Shown here piece after piece: positions 12,501 through 25,732 of a DNA stretch of 64,000 nucleotides; within the stretch, counting starts at the first letter, position 1; each line of letters starts with the position of its first letter. Location of the stretch: assembly GCA_032433595.1 (NCBI GenBank), contig JASWJB010000171.1, positions 1 through 64,000 on the forward strand. Reading direction: 5' to 3'. The notes under the pieces are model-generated. The model made no database searches. It was not told where the DNA came from and saw only the letters and a program-made list of their open reading frames with translations. The DNA comes from Conoideocrella luteorostrata (taxonomy: Eukaryota > Ascomycota > Sordariomycetes > Hypocreales > Clavicipitaceae). A program made the position numbers and the translations under genes.

Positions 12501-15500
12501 CAAAACCAGCAGCCGACTTTACTTCTGATGTCGTACAGATGACTTGGATGCGCAACGCTGGTTTTAGCCATCGAGACGGACAGCCTGCAGCCTAAAATTT
12601 CGAGCTGCAGGTTAAAATGCCGCAAGGAACGAGTTATCGCATCATATGTAGCTACCAACCCCAAATTGCGATATTATTGGGATTGTGCCATAATACTGCA
12701 ATGAGCAGACTGTGTAATACAAGCCACCGTACGAAATAGGTTCCTTTTTGCTGCAGGAATTCAGCGCGAAGTTGAACCTTGTCCAACGCGTGCAAAGGAA
12801 AACAGTTCTCACACGCGTGTCTTTTAAGTTTTACAGCACTTGACTTATCTAGAGTGAAGCACAACTTTGGATGCCGAACAAACTTTGAGATATTTATGAA
12901 TTAGCTCCGTAAAGGCATAATGTGCCAACATCCCCATTCTTGAATGCAAAGATGTGGGTGAACCTTGTGGACAGAAATCTCGCCGACACATGACTGGATG
13001 AGATGTTGTTGTTTTAGGGGAGACCCGACCAGCGCGAACTGGTTTACGACCAGATTGGACATCTTCCTTTCGTAGGAGTCGTAAGTTTTATAGGATAAAT
13101 CTAGCAGTCTCCGCCGCGAATTATGATTTAACATTATTTATAAATAAATTCCTGACTGATGTTTCCTGCGAATCAATAACAATAATAACATAATTACTTT
13201 ACAATATTAACAAAATCCTCTTTATTAGGTAGAAACCTCCTCAGAAGATATAGTGTCTTTATAGAGATCCTGTTGAGCAAAGTGTGGTTGAGACGAATGA
13301 ATGCTGTCGAACAACACGGAGACGATAAACTGATAATCACGGGAAAATGGGGGAGCAACCCAAACACTTCCAGTTTACCCTTGTGCATACTTGTTTCAGC
13401 AGATATCTTAGCCCCAGCGCTCTAAAGAAACTAAGCTGACCAAAAGAGTAGAGTATTAGAAGATAAGGGAGAGATACACGGGATGTCGGAAGCTGTGGTA
13501 CCCTGGAAACCGCTTCATAGGGTATCGGGGAGCACGAACAGCCCTCTAAACCATCGAGCAGAATTGAAAGTATCCTCCTCTTAAAAAAAAAGGAGATGAG
13601 CTGGCATATATGTTATGTCTATTGCGGTAAAGTTTGCCATGTTACCCTCTGCCCAATAATTGTGAATAAGTCCAATAATCGCGATATTTATTTGGTTAAC
13701 ACGTTCCTGTAGGCTAGCGCTTGTTTGATTAAAATCGGGCAGTAAATCAGAGTCTATCATTGATTTTCATGTTGATTTGGACATTCTGGGTAGGGTCAAT
13801 AGGAGGGGATTGTTTATTGTCACCATCGTAGATGCAAGGTACACCTGTCCATTTGCTTTCTGCAATCAAGGCGACTGGTTCGAGGAGACGTCCTGCCTCG
13901 TCAACGATTCAAGTGCCGGAGAAAACATGGGGTAGTGATTGGCGATTTCTGCGGCGACCACGGCAGTCCATCCATCTCCCGTCAGGCTCGACCCGTACAC
14001 TATGCACGGACGCCATGTGAAACAAATCACAGTAGGCTTCCCGTGCAAGGTCTCGCCCAAAAGACGATAGTTCGGAAGTCAGTGCGATCGCAAAATAAGC
14101 TAGAATGGAAATCTAATCCTGAAATGTATCTTGGTGTCGGGGTGAGCAAGCTTATATGACAGTTGAGGTCCTGAGCCATGTCGAAGAATGGGAGCGGATG
14201 TGACCCTTGCGACAAAAGATCATTCGACTCTGGTTTCAATGAATGCAGAAATAGTGTTGCCAGACGGAGGCGTGGATAAAGAAGCTTCAGAAGTTATATG
14301 AAGAAAGCTTCGGGAATAGTTTGACTCGAAATGGTACGAGACAGTGACGGCATTGGTAATGGGCACCAGGCAATTCCACCAGAGAGGAGAAAACTGATAC
14401 GGCGTCGCTCTTTCAAGTATCGGATTTGAGAATAAACAATATTCTACCTGGGGCTGGACAAATCTTTGGCGGAATCTGTACTTTCGGATACCATGCCCGC
14501 GAAGTTGCAACAGGGTACTGGGACCAGAATATTCAGAGGAACGTCGATGGAGGTTATCGTTTCCTTAGTCCGTTGTCGAACTGTTGACTTTCTTTGATGT
14601 AGATGTACTAGCACCACAAACTTCGTTAACAATTGTTAAGCGCCAGATCGCCTCGAGATTCTTCGTCCCTTACCCATAGTAGATTATCACTTTTTTATAG
14701 CACACAGGAATTGAATTAGACCGGAAGATATAATCAGGCTTCTTATGGTACGCGCCTTCCTGTGTAAAGTTGCTCATTCAAAGAATTGTTGTCCCCGCCA
14801 ACACGCACAGTTCTGGCAAAGGCGTATTGATAGTAGGTGTGGCGGAAGACGATCATTTATTCCTAGCCATCTATCACTGTGCCGCCTATATATGCCTCAC
14901 GGGCTGTTAGCATTCGTCCCGAGATTAGAGCACAGTCTAGAGAAGCTGCTTATCAACCTACAGAGACGCAGGAGCTCACGTCATAGCAACGAATTGATAC
15001 CTCGCTGAGTCCCGACACCACTGCATCCGGGTCGGAGGTTAGTCTTGGGCGGTCACCTGACAGTTTGCCGCCGACGATAAGATATCATCAATGTTTAAAA
15101 TAGGTCTTATCAACCAAAACTAACTCCGCTTTTTAGCATTAAACAAGAATGGTTGCCATTGTCAAAAATACATGCCCTATTGACATTATGATACAAAGCG
15201 AATATCGTTGCACGAAAACCTTCCCATCTGTCATTCCCAGTGATCATTTATTTATCCTCGTAAATATTTTGAAGCATTGACTTTGCGTCGCGGGAAGAAC
15301 CAAATACAAGTATGGCGTTTTTTCGAGGCGCAGACGCGCATTCAAAAGTTTCCTTTGGCGCGTGTACTGTAAGGCCCCTTGAATAACAGCAAGCGCCCTG
15401 CATGGCAACCGACGGCGGGTATAGTAACTTCCATCTTGCATCATGGCCGTAAACTAGTTTTGAGTCATTCCTTAGGTGTAATTGACAAGCAATATTCTTA

Positions 15501-15617
15501 GAAACCAATATATATATATACCACCGTCCAACACCATAAGTAGATAGTTCCTTCCATGACTTGTTGCCATTACCCAACCTACATAGCTCAACATCTCCCA
15601 CCCCAACACACCTTACA
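9533..15617. other. 6-kb gene-poor region
   Basis: Open frames here are short and have no recognisable domains. About 9.8-12.0 kb has ordinary base composition; about 13.1-13.8 kb is markedly AT-rich (for example 13135-13230). I found no terminal repeats, transposase-like frames or RNA genes. The left end probably holds the promoter of the WSC protein and the right end that of the NLP gene. Confidence 0.5.
15511..15520 (+). promoter_or_regulatory. TATA-like element upstream of NLP gene
   Basis: An uninterrupted TATATATATA lies 98 bp before the NLP start codon at 15618, a plausible core-promoter distance. Between them is a C/A-rich leader typical of fungal mRNAs. Confidence 0.5.
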
Positions 15618-16615
15618 ATGGTCAACATGTTCCTCCTTGTCATCCTTACCCTGCTATTCATTACAGGATTAGCATCACCTCTCTTCCCAACCTCCCCGGG
15701 TTCCCGTCACGCACTTCCAGAAGCGGCACCCCGTGATGCACTGCGGTACCAGCCCGTCTTAGACTACGACATGGACAGCTGTTACAATGTCCCCGCCATC
15801 GATGCTCAAGGAAACGTCAATAAAGGTCTTGGGCACTCGGGTACGACAGTTGCGAAATATTGTCGCGACGCGGAAGATTTGGATGACCAGAATGTGTACG
15901 TAAGGGCAAGGTGCAACAATGGCTGGTGTGCTTATATGTAAGGACTGTGTGGCGTGACGCTGTCTCCCCGGTAGTAGAAGAAGACGATGAACAAGCGCGC
16001 TGATAGGGCATGACGAATAGGTATGAGCATTATTTCGAGAAGGATATTGCGGTGAGCTACGTCGACTGCTGTGGTCACCGGCATGAATGGGAAAACATTG
16101 TTGTCTTTGTGCAGGATGGTCAAAGAAATGCTTCGTTTGTGTCGGCGTCTACGCACCAGACGTATATAAGAAGGAATGCTTCTGAGGTTCGGTTCCAAGG
16201 TATGTGGTTTTCACATCATCGTCATCATAATCATTAGCAAACATTCTGTGAGAGCAGTCCAGGCTAATGATAGGGATTAGGGTCCCACCCCAAAATTGTG
16301 TACCATAAAGACGGTATCAGTACGCACTGTTTCCGATTTGCCGTTGAAAAGGACGATAATGTCGAAAACCATAAACATGTCTGGGTTCGCGGTGCTCTGG
16401 TAGATTGGAATGGGTACCCGTCAACAATGCTGCGGGACACGATGATTTCGGCGTTTGACGAGAATCGACCGAAAATTGACAATGAGCTTTTTGGTGGGGC
16501 CTTGAAAAACGCTGTTGGAAACATGGTAAGTCGATGCGCACTATCGATGTGAAAGGCGTTTGAGTGCTGACTTGAGGCGCAGATTCCGGATTTTGATCCT
16601 TATGCAGAGGGTTAA
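15618..16615 (+). CDS. NLP / NPP1-family necrosis- and ethylene-inducing-like secreted protein
   Basis: Four exons (15618-15937, 16021-16199, 16281-16525, 16583-16615) give 258 residues; introns of 83, 81 and 57 bp all have GT..AG ends and keep frame. The N-terminus is a hydrophobic signal peptide of about 19-20 residues. The family's heptapeptide appears as GHRHEWE at residues 125-131, just after the YFEKD acidic site; in characterised NLPs these residues bind the divalent cation needed for membrane damage. Further family landmarks (VYHKDG, the central HxWVRG region) are present. NLPs are cytolysins that act on eudicot plasma membranes through glycosylated inositol phosphoceramides; many family members are non-cytolytic. 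Whether this copy is active cannot be told from sequence. No break is seen. It is convergent with the DUF427 gene. Confidence 0.92.
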
Positions 16616-16737
16616 AGAAGAGAAAGACATATATAGTAGTAGCGCAGGATAACGATTGTATTGGTCATATAAAGATCATAAGCTCGTAATGGTTCTTCAC
16701 AAGTGCTTCTCCGTATTCATTTGCCATCACCAAATCA

Positions 16738-17650
16738 TCATCCAAACAAACTCTCTGGTCTTTCTTGGAGCTGGCCGTCGAGAAGAATGTCAACTTTCTC
16801 GTTGTAGAAACATAGCAAGCCAGCTATGGCTGCACTTTCGTGGGTAGGATGTCTGTAGTACCAAACCAAATTTTTGTACTCTTTTCCATCAATAACCAAG
16901 TCGTAGTACTCGGCGTCCCCTTTGTAGGGGCACTTGGTGGTCAGCTCGCTCTTTCTCAATATAGCGGGGTCCACAGCCCCTGGGGATATGTAATAGCGTG
17001 CCGGAAGACCGGTTTCAAGTAGGAGGACTGATGCCACGGCCTTGGCCACGGTTTTACCGTCAACTCTGACTTCGACTGACCGCGAGGATTGAAGAGTATC
17101 CACGCGTTTGAACGGGTCTTTGGGATGAACATAGATTGGGACGTCCTCCTCAAGCCATTGATCTAATGTCTCATTGAGTCAGCCACTAGAACAACCTCAG
17201 CGGGGTGATTTGGCAGGGGAAAAGGGGCATACCCATTGATCCGAATTCAAGCCGTATAAGACCGGCTAGGGCTCCAAGACTTCTATCATCCGTAAAACGG
17301 ATTACGCGATCCGACTTGGTCTCTTTGGCTCCAATCCTCGCCGGGAATGTGACTTCCACAAGAGCAGCCCTCGCCACACCATCACTTCTAACCAACTGCA
17401 CATCCCTACAGGAGCAGTTTTTCAACTCACTTATGGGGAAATAGAATTGCGGATAGCCGTCATGTTCCCACACGTGAACTGCCTTGGTAGTGTCTACGAT
17501 GGTAACATCGTTGTGAACGACGCGCACGCGTCGGGATGCAGGGAATATTTTGCGCGGCCCATTGGTGAGTATATACCTGGCCAGATCGGCAAGACTGCCC
17601 GAGAGAGGTGTGAGTGAGTCTGGCAGAGCAATCATGGGAGGGTGTGACAT
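16738..17650 (-). CDS. double DUF427 (NTP_transf_9) domain protein
   Basis: Exons 17650-17233 and 17162-16738 encode 280 residues; the 70-bp intron has a GTATGC donor and a TTAG acceptor, and joining it completes a family-typical WLEEDVPIYVHPKDP segment. Two copies of the small DUF427 beta-barrel are visible. The first spans about 25-130 (RRVRVVHNDVTIVDT, WEHDGYPQFYFP) and the second about 170-270 (RSVEVRVDGKTVAK, PARYYISP, TKCPYKGDAEYYDL, VWYYRHP). The function of DUF427 proteins is not established. There is no signal peptide or membrane segment, so it is probably cytosolic. The start at 17650 is the first ATG directly ahead of the conserved part. Its 3' end lies 122 bp from the NLP 3' end. 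Confidence 0.85.
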
Positions 17651-20600
17651 AACGACCACAGTCGCCCCCGAGCGGGAGCTGAACTGGCTCGCTAGAAACG
17701 AGTTCGGCACACTTACTCTGACCCAAAAGCCCCCGGTCTTGTCATGTTTCCTTGCATGCGATGTCGGCTGTGAAATTATCCCCGAGTGTGGTGCTGTACA
17801 GGCGACGAAGTAGTTGATGAGAGAAAAAGACAAACATGGGGAGCTCTGGTTTAATATAATCGTTCGTACGACATTATAACATTGGATGACATATCTGGAG
17901 CATGCATGTGCGGAATCATGCATCCATGTACACACCCATGCCGGAACTTACCCCGCAAGGGTCCATCGCTCACTGGCGGCGGGCGCGGGACGCTTCTTCA
18001 TGACGCAACAGCTTGACATTTGGTGCGAGACCAGCGAAGCAAGCACGGTCAGCATGGCAGTCTAGCTCGCTGCTGGCAGGGCGTTTCCAGTGACATCGCA
18101 CTGCCACAATAGCAGCTTTCCGCTGCCGTGGCGCCTGCAGAGGTGCTGTGTGCACTTTGGCCCAGGTGTTGTTCGGGCTGGTTCCATACTTGGCATGGCA
18201 TCGCACCACAAGGCAGCCAGCCATGCCATGCATTTCCGTGCAGGTATTTCGGGTCCTGGATCATTTGCCAAACATCGTGGCGGATGGGTCCCTATTGGAT
18301 GAGACGAACCCAAAGGGGCTGCCGGGCAGTACAATACAATAACTGGTGGAACGGCAGATTGTGGGTTTGGCGTTAATAAGTGGCGATGAAGGGCAAGGAT
18401 GGCTGTGGTGTTTGATGGAGTCGGTGCATGGTCGTGTTTCACAGCCGCCAGCTGGTAATTGCTAAGGGACGTGGCTGTACTGGTATGGACTGGAATGGCA
18501 GTGTGCGGCAGTGTAGTTAATCACTGCTCCTCCTTCTTTGGTTCTTTGGTTCTTTTGTTCCTTCGTTCCATCAAAGTTCTACGCCTTGCCGGCCATGCAC
18601 ATCAACATGCCTGCCCTTGTCGGTCGGACTTTGGACTGGACTTACGCTACTTGGGTTTCAGACCCTTGGCGACATGACTGAGAATAGCTGACTCTCGTCG
18701 ATACTGTGGCACGAGTTTGAGTACACAGCCCGCATGCACAGATACCAAATGTAAGCCAATCAGCTCCCTCACTGTTATTTAGAGAATCGCCTCTAGGGAG
18801 ATCGCCGAAGCGACTACAAAGTAGTCGATGGTGGAATGGACGAGGGATGGACACGTTGCTTCATTATGCGGCATCGTCGACTGTGCATATTTGTATTCCA
18901 CCTCCACGCATGGCAACCCAACACATGACGCGCCAGCTTCGACTGCTGTCTCCGTGTAGCCATCAAAGCATGGTCACTTCCCGTCCGAACAGTCTTTCGG
19001 AAGTTATGACGTTGTGTCGAACGCATGGACCAATTCTGCCCTTCTCCATGCGAAGTAGCGTGGAGGATCTGTGTTGGACAGAGCACGCATGAAGCAATCA
19101 CCTCTAATCAAATGACCAGTCACCAACAGCATTGGAAGACAGACTGCTGTCAAATTCCAGGCGGTGGCGGTGTTGGGTGATATGCGCGATTTGTAAAACG
19201 TTTGGGGACCCTGCATCGTACTGCTGTCGTGGTCCCAAAAATATCATTCATCATCCTCGCTGGGCTACTCATAGCAAAGTGGTCGTGCCTACGTGAAAGT
19301 AGGTACGTACCCAGAATAGATCACAATTGTCAAAGGAGCCGGTTGCGAGACGCTCCAGTGCTCTGAGAAACGTCCGAGGTGGAATGAGAGTTGGCTCGGC
19401 CCTTTCGCGGCCCGTACGACACATGATGTGTCGGGAAGACAATGAACTAGTTGAAACATTCTGCCACAATGGAGGAGAATGATGTTTTACTTTGGCACGT
19501 GTCAAACATTACATTTTCAGCGTGGCGCGGCCCAGAGCTAAATGCAGTGTACTTGCAGACCGCGCATATAATTGGAAAACTTGCAACGCATCGCGAACAG
19601 GCCGTTTTGCAAGGTGAAGACACACCAAGCTAGAACAATGTCAGCTAGATATATCTCAATAGAATGAAAAGCAGGCAAGTGGTGGACTGAACCACATCAG
19701 TCAAAGAGTGAGTGCGGTGGCGTAATAAAAAAAAAAGGCTACTTGTTCATTCACCAAAATATAATTAAAAACGATAGGCGTCTTAGTTTCTCACATTGGC
19801 TAGTACGAGCAACACATCTCACAACACAAACACCCACATCTACCCTTTGGCCATCAGCAATCATTGCTTGTTATCGACAAGCGTGACAACTCATACTGCA
19901 AGCGTTGCACTAGAAGGAGACACTGACAGCTGTGCCCAGTGAAAAACGCACCATTCAATGAACAATGTCTGGGCAAGGATCGTTCGATGCTCGCTCGAAA
20001 AAGAGCTCCATGGATTTGCGTTTGCGGGCATTCATAATGAGTACTCATAAGATGACCAGCTGAAGAATAACCAGAGCGGGTAGAGAAAAACAATGATCTA
20101 CCGTCTTCAACAGTTTCGCGAATTAGTCACTTTGGAGGGCAACAAAAATAATGTTCACATTATGAATGGAACGGCATAAGTCTCATCTACTGCATGTTTC
20201 AACGTGACTTGTGTCGCTCGCGAGCAGAGTACATACAGTGAAACTGAGCCAGCCACCCTAGAGCGTCTTTCAACAATCAAAATCAATCCGGCACCTCGAA
20301 TTTTCAACCCCCCGTTTGATGGCATCGCGAATTCGCATTATGATAGCAAGAGCACGGTTTCTCATAGACAGAAACAGAAAAGTACCCAGATTAATACATC
20401 ATGTTATATATGATTACTTGTCACTGTTCTATGAACAACGATTTAGAGCGCCAATGCCAGCTAGCCATGTTGAGTTATTTTAGCGAACCTCTCTTTCCAA
20501 ACCCATGTAATATCAACATGTTTTTCATGCACGCCATTGCTAACAAAAAGTCAAATGAAATTTATTTCTCTGATCGCGAAACTTATGTTGTTCACGTTGC

Positions 20601-22064
20601 GGCACTCTATTTATGGGGACACATCGTGATGATGTGTGGACTTGAACGATACAGAGCGGCCATTCTCTAACCTATTAGGCAGCAATACAACCTGTATTAC
20701 AACCAGATACTAGACTGCCAAGTTAAAGTAGCCTTTGTCCCCCCACTGAACACTTCGATAGACTACGAAGCAACTGGTCACTGGTCATTAATAAAATATC
20801 CCGCCTGTCGATGACTCCGCACCCACCCTCCACGCTCGGGTGTGCCTGGGGAAGCACTGGGGGGAAGGATCACGTAGGGCTGATATAAGACATTGGTTCC
20901 CGAATCCTAGGCCGAGGTCGGCGGAAGAATCCTCAATGGAGTGGCCTGTTCATCTATCAAAACAAAATTGCGAGCTGCCGTATCTAGATACCATCGTCGC
21001 ACGGCCTTGGAAAGGCGTGGTGCACCTGATGAGCCGCCTCGTCGGATCAGTTGGGTTGCACAAGATGCCCCACGAATCTTCGCTCACCCAGCCCGCAGAC
21101 AGGGCCACTGTTTGGCAAGTGCCAAGAGACGCAATTCAATCAAGAGCACCACTCACCCAGCCAAGTGTGCCAATCATCGTGCCGACACATTGAACGTTGG
21201 AGCTCACGGGCGTCGGGAGTTTGGGGAGTGATTGCATGGAGTAATACTCCGTCGTAGATAGACTACCGACCTGGTGCGGCGAATAGGATTTCTGCACTGT
21301 CTACTCCGTATGCTCGGAAAGACTCAACGCGTATGAAACTCGTTTTGGCACCGCTTTTCTAGCCCCGTTTCCCCACTGGTTTGTTGAGTGAGGCATTATT
21401 ATCAAGGCGTGTACGCATACTCCGTACTAGTTATGGTAACTGCAGCCTGTACTGGGGTCGCCGCCAATATCCGGAACCGTCAAGACATGGATGGGGCGCT
21501 CAAGGGATGTCCTTGTCCTTGCAATTGGAGCCAGACTCACTGTCTTGATGTTGGGCCAATTGGCTTGATCTTGGCGGGATCCCTGATCTAGTAAAGCCCA
21601 GCGGGCACAAGCATAGGCACGAGTGAATAATGATGAAGGATCCGCTCGCAATGTTGCGTCCTCCAAGCGCTGTGTAGTTAATTGCTTGATGACCTTTCGA
21701 GAGCTGGTGGCTGATCTTAGAGCCCCTCACTTGCTGCTGGATGAGTGGTGGCTATCACAAGACACAAGACAACAGTACTCCGTTTTCCGGCGCTGGGTTT
21801 AAACTCTGGGAGATTGAGAGCCGATGTAGAGCGGGATTATCCACTGCTGAAAATAAAGTGCACAAAGACAGACGATATAGCTTGTTTCTGTACGTGTCAC
21901 AAGCCGAGTAGATCCTAATCCTCACCATCTTGGCGGGACTTACCTACCGTAACATCCCCAGCTTCGACTGACTGTCCCCCCTCCCATCCCCGGACCGTTC
22001 TTTCCTTCCCAGAATTGTGATTTTGAACAAACGCCGCCGCAACACAATTCTGCGCAGGAGAAAG
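17651..22064. other. 4.4-kb divergent intergenic region
   Basis: This lies between the DUF427 start (-) and the bioB start (+). No open frame looks like a gene. There are homopolymer and AT-rich runs near 19720-19770. Near 21245-21784 the 9-mer TACTCCGTA and close variants occur four times within 540 bp. The last few hundred bases should contain the bioB promoter. Confidence 0.5.
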
Positions 22065-23443
22065 ATGCGGTCGTCAGCTGTTACCAGCGGCCTCAGGTCG
22101 TTTCGCTCGGCTGGATCTCGACCACGAGTTGTCTTTCAAGCACCATGGATGACCGCGGCTGTCATCGCCCGCCCGGCGTTCCAGTCAATGGAGCAAGCCC
22201 GTACCGGCGCGACCATGGTGGACACCCCAACTGCCGCTCATGATCAACCTGAGATTGTTGAGAACGTGGCCAGACAAGCAGATGCGAAGAAGATTTTGAA
22301 GGATGCTGTGTCTGCCACAGCTGCTAGACAGAATTGGACGAGAGAGGAAATTTCGGCTATTTATTATCAGCCTTTGTTGGAATTGGCACATCAAGCTGTG
22401 AGTCTATCTATGCCGCCATGGAGCACCGCACCTCTTGCGGATTCCCCAACCCCACCAACATCGGGTGTCTCCCAGACATAGGACGTAATGACAAACTGAC
22501 AACGTGATTCCAGAGCTTAGTCCACCGTCGATTTCATAGCCCCGGCGAAGTGCAACTGTGCACTCTCATGAACATCAAAACTGGAGGCTGCACCGAGGAT
22601 TGCTCCTACTGCGCTCAAGCTACTCGCTACCAAAAAGGCACTGGTCTCGAGGCGAAGCGTGTCGAGAGCGTAGAGTCAGTTCTCGCAGCTGCTAAGACTG
22701 CTAGGGAAAATGGCAGCACCCGTTTTTGTATGGGTGCCGCATGGAGAGACATGCGTGGCCGTAAGAACAGCTTGAAGAATATTACAGACATGGTCAAAGG
22801 TGTAAAAGCTATGGGCATGGAAGTCTGTGTGACGCTGGGCATGATTGACAATGAGCAAGCGAAGCAACTCAAGGAGGCAGGTCTGACGGCATACAACCAT
22901 AACGTTGATACGAGTAGGGAGTTTTACCCAAATGTCATTACGACGAGGTCCTACGATGAACGTCTCAAGACTTTGAGCCACGTTCGTGATGCGGGCATCA
23001 ATGTATGCTCTGGCGGCATTCTTGGCTTGGGAGAATCTTCCGAGGATCGGGTCGGTCTTCTTCATACGGTTTCTACGCTACCTTCTCACCCGGAGAGCTT
23101 TCCCGTTAACGCTCTGGTGCCTATCAAGGGCACGCCCTTGGGAGATACCACGCCAATCGCATTCACAAGCATGTTGAGAACCATTGCGACGGCACGAATC
23201 ATCATGCCTGCTACCATTATTCGGATTGCTGCTGGAAGAAAATCCATGTCGGAGGAGAAACAGGCACTGTGCTTTATGGCTGGCGCGAATGCAATTTTCA
23301 CTGGCGAGAAGATGTTGACGACGGACTGCAACGGCTGGGATGAGGATAATGCCATGTTTGGAAGATGGGGTCTGTTGCCGATGAAGAGTTTTGATAAGAA
23401 GCCTGTGGAAGCGGCAGGCGATATTGATGCCACGAGGTTATAG
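22065..23443 (+). CDS. bioB: biotin synthase
   Basis: Exons 22065-22397 and 22514-23443 give 420 residues, about the usual size for fungal biotin synthase (BIO2). It inserts sulfur into dethiobiotin to make biotin. The radical-SAM cluster ligands CxxxCxxC are at Cys137, Cys141 and Cys144 (GGCTEDCSYC). Other landmarks are the YNHNVDTSREFYPNV block, the GGILGLGES segment and the late GANAIFTGEKMLTT motif, which is part of the [2Fe-2S]/substrate region. The first ~45 residues are rich in Arg, Ser and Ala and read as a mitochondrial presequence. The 116-bp intron (GTGAGT..CAG) joins HQA to SLVHRRFH in phase 0. It is the first gene of a biotin cluster and its stop lies 79 bp from the bioF stop, tail to tail. 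An AATAAA lies near 23461. Confidence 0.96.
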
Positions 23444-23522
23444 ACAATGCCGCTGTGCGAAATAAATTGCAATAAGTAGACTTGCGTCACGTAGTAAACA
23501 ATTTTATTTAGCTTTTGGTAGT

Positions 23523-24958
23523 CTATAATTTGCTTACACTACTTATTAATACTGCCTCATAACCTTGCGGGCTGGTTACAGCTGGTACAGGAATCAGATC
23601 CGACTTCGCAGCTGCATCTTCTGTGAGCTGTGTTTGAAGCCATTCCTCGATTGCCATACACAAGCCTCGCACTTCTGCGTTTGTATTCGCAGCATGTAAA
23701 CAGAGCCGAACCCTGTCACTGCCATCCGGCACAGTGGGAGCCACGATCGGACGGACCATGTAGCCTCGCTGCTGGCAGTGCGTAGCAAGACTCCTAGCCT
23801 GTCCCGAGAATAGAGGAATAATTGGTGATTCTGGAGGCGCGCTATTGATTCGAAATAAATGCGGCGGTGGGTTATATTTGTGCGATATAGACAAAAGTAA
23901 TTGGAATGTTTCATCCATCAATGTCAGCAGGCTCTCAAGAAGAGAATCTGCATGTCCCGCTTCAAGATAGTTGTAAGCTGTCTGAATAGCTGTGAGCATG
24001 GGAAAGCCCATGGCGGTAGTGTAAATGAGACTACGTGCATAGTTGATCAGATATGCTCGTGTTGTAGGTGTACACAGAATGATGGCTAGTTAAGAAATGA
24101 GAGTGTTAATACTGACGACAGCGAAGGAAACTGTCCAAGACTGTCTTGCTTACCTCCAGCACATCCCATGGCCTTGCCAAAAGTATGTAAGCGAGCCCAT
24201 ATACGGCCCTCCAGTCCTAATTGGCTCACCAGTCCTCTCCCCCGATCTCCCAGCCAGCCCGTTGAGTGAGCCTCATCGACAATGACATGCCCGTTCCCAC
24301 AGGGGAATCTGGTTTCCACACATTCCACAATGTTCTTGAGGGGGGCAACATCGCCGTCCATGCTGTACACTCCCTCGACAGCAATGAACACGTTCCTCAA
24401 ACCGCTGGTTACTTTTGCGCCATCTTTACCATTGGTCAGAGCAACCAATACCTCGTCCAAGCTTTTCAGTTCCGATGAACTCGACACATCGGCTTTCCTT
24501 ACGCAATTATGGGCGAATGGAATTGTCCTCGCTCTGCTCAGCCTCATACCATCATGGACACTTGCGTGAATCAGCTCATCGTACACCACATAATCTCCTG
24601 GCTGTGGTGCACAACTGAACAGCCCGGTGTTGGCCTCGAACCCTGAATTGAAGAGAAGTCCTGCTGGCGCTCTGTGAAACGCCGCGATATCAAGTTCCAA
24701 CTTCTCCGCCATTACTGTGTTGCCGTCTAGTAGACGCGACCCGCACGATCCTAATGAGAATTCATGATGTGATTTTTGAAGCTGTGAAATGTACGCGTCT
24801 TTAATGTTGGGATGCGTGGAGAGAGATAAGTAGCCGTTGGACGAGAAATCCACTATGCCGGGGTCGCGCAAGGTGAGACGGCGAAGGCGGTTGTGGGCAT
24901 CTCGACGGGTGAGGAGGGACTTGTACGTGTCGTCTAGAGAGGTTTTGGGGTTGACCAT
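23523..24958 (-). CDS. bioF: 8-amino-7-oxononanoate synthase (KAPA synthase), peroxisomal type
   Basis: Exons 24958-24154 and 24085-23523 encode 455 residues. The enzyme condenses pimeloyl-thioester with alanine, PLP-dependent. Visible landmarks are the FSSNGYLSL N-terminal block, GSCGSRLLDGN, the DEAHSTGWLG aspartate region and the PLP-lysine segment HTFGKAMG (Lys262), followed directly by the 68-bp intron (GTAAGC donor, CTTAAC branch, TAG acceptor). The protein ends in SKL, a canonical peroxisomal targeting signal 1, which agrees with the established peroxisomal location of fungal BioF. Start at 24958 is the first ATG of the alignment-worthy region. It shares a 774-bp divergent promoter with bioDA. 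Confidence 0.95.
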
Positions 24959-25732
24959 GGTGAATATGGAGTCAATTGGCTCATTATTCGAACAAGGTTA
25001 CTCTTGGTAAATGCACGAGAGAGGAATGGGTGCTCAATGGGTGCTCATTGGGGTGGTATTGATTGAGATCTCTGTGCGGTTGGTCTGGGCTCTGGAGAGT
25101 AGTCAATGGGCGACCATGGATCCCTCCATCCCCAGCAATAGACGCAGTAATATGGTTCTTACTGTGGAAACTTGTGTGCTGCAGGGGCCGTTACACTCTG
25201 TCTTTGCTACTGAACACTGCTACATGGCCTGCTGCTGGCTGATCCTGGCCAAGGTTTCACTATCCTCTGGGCGGCGCGTGAATAAAATGCGTCTGTGGCC
25301 GTGTGTGCGATTTCGGCCGTTCGACCGCACATGGACTGCTAGGGCGGCGCCATGTTGACGGCTCGAACGGACTGCCAGGGAACTTCGGCTCAACCATTTC
25401 ATCTGGCGCGGCTTAAGCCCTCGGTTAAGATTGAGGGACGCGCCAGACAGCCCCAAGATCCGCAGAGGATCCACTCCTCTGTGGACCCCAACAAAACACG
25501 CTCACTCCAATGCCGGAAACTGGTAACTAGCTAGTTACCTCCACCGCGTGTAGTTATCAATCGGCGTAACAAGTTCGGAGCATGTCGGTGCCGTTTTCAA
25601 TATTCTCTAGGTTTCCTTCCGCACTACCGTCTGCCGCGCTACCTTGTTGATTGCTGGAATGGGGGATTGGACGGCGGCCCATCTGTGACCATCAACTGCA
25701 ATCTGGCAAATTGCTAGCCAAACGAAGTCGTC
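24959..25732. promoter_or_regulatory. shared divergent promoter bioF / bioDA
   Basis: This 774-bp stretch separates the two biotin genes transcribed away from each other and must hold both promoters. I see no gene and no operator I can name. Co-regulation is inference from the shared arrangement. Confidence 0.5.
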
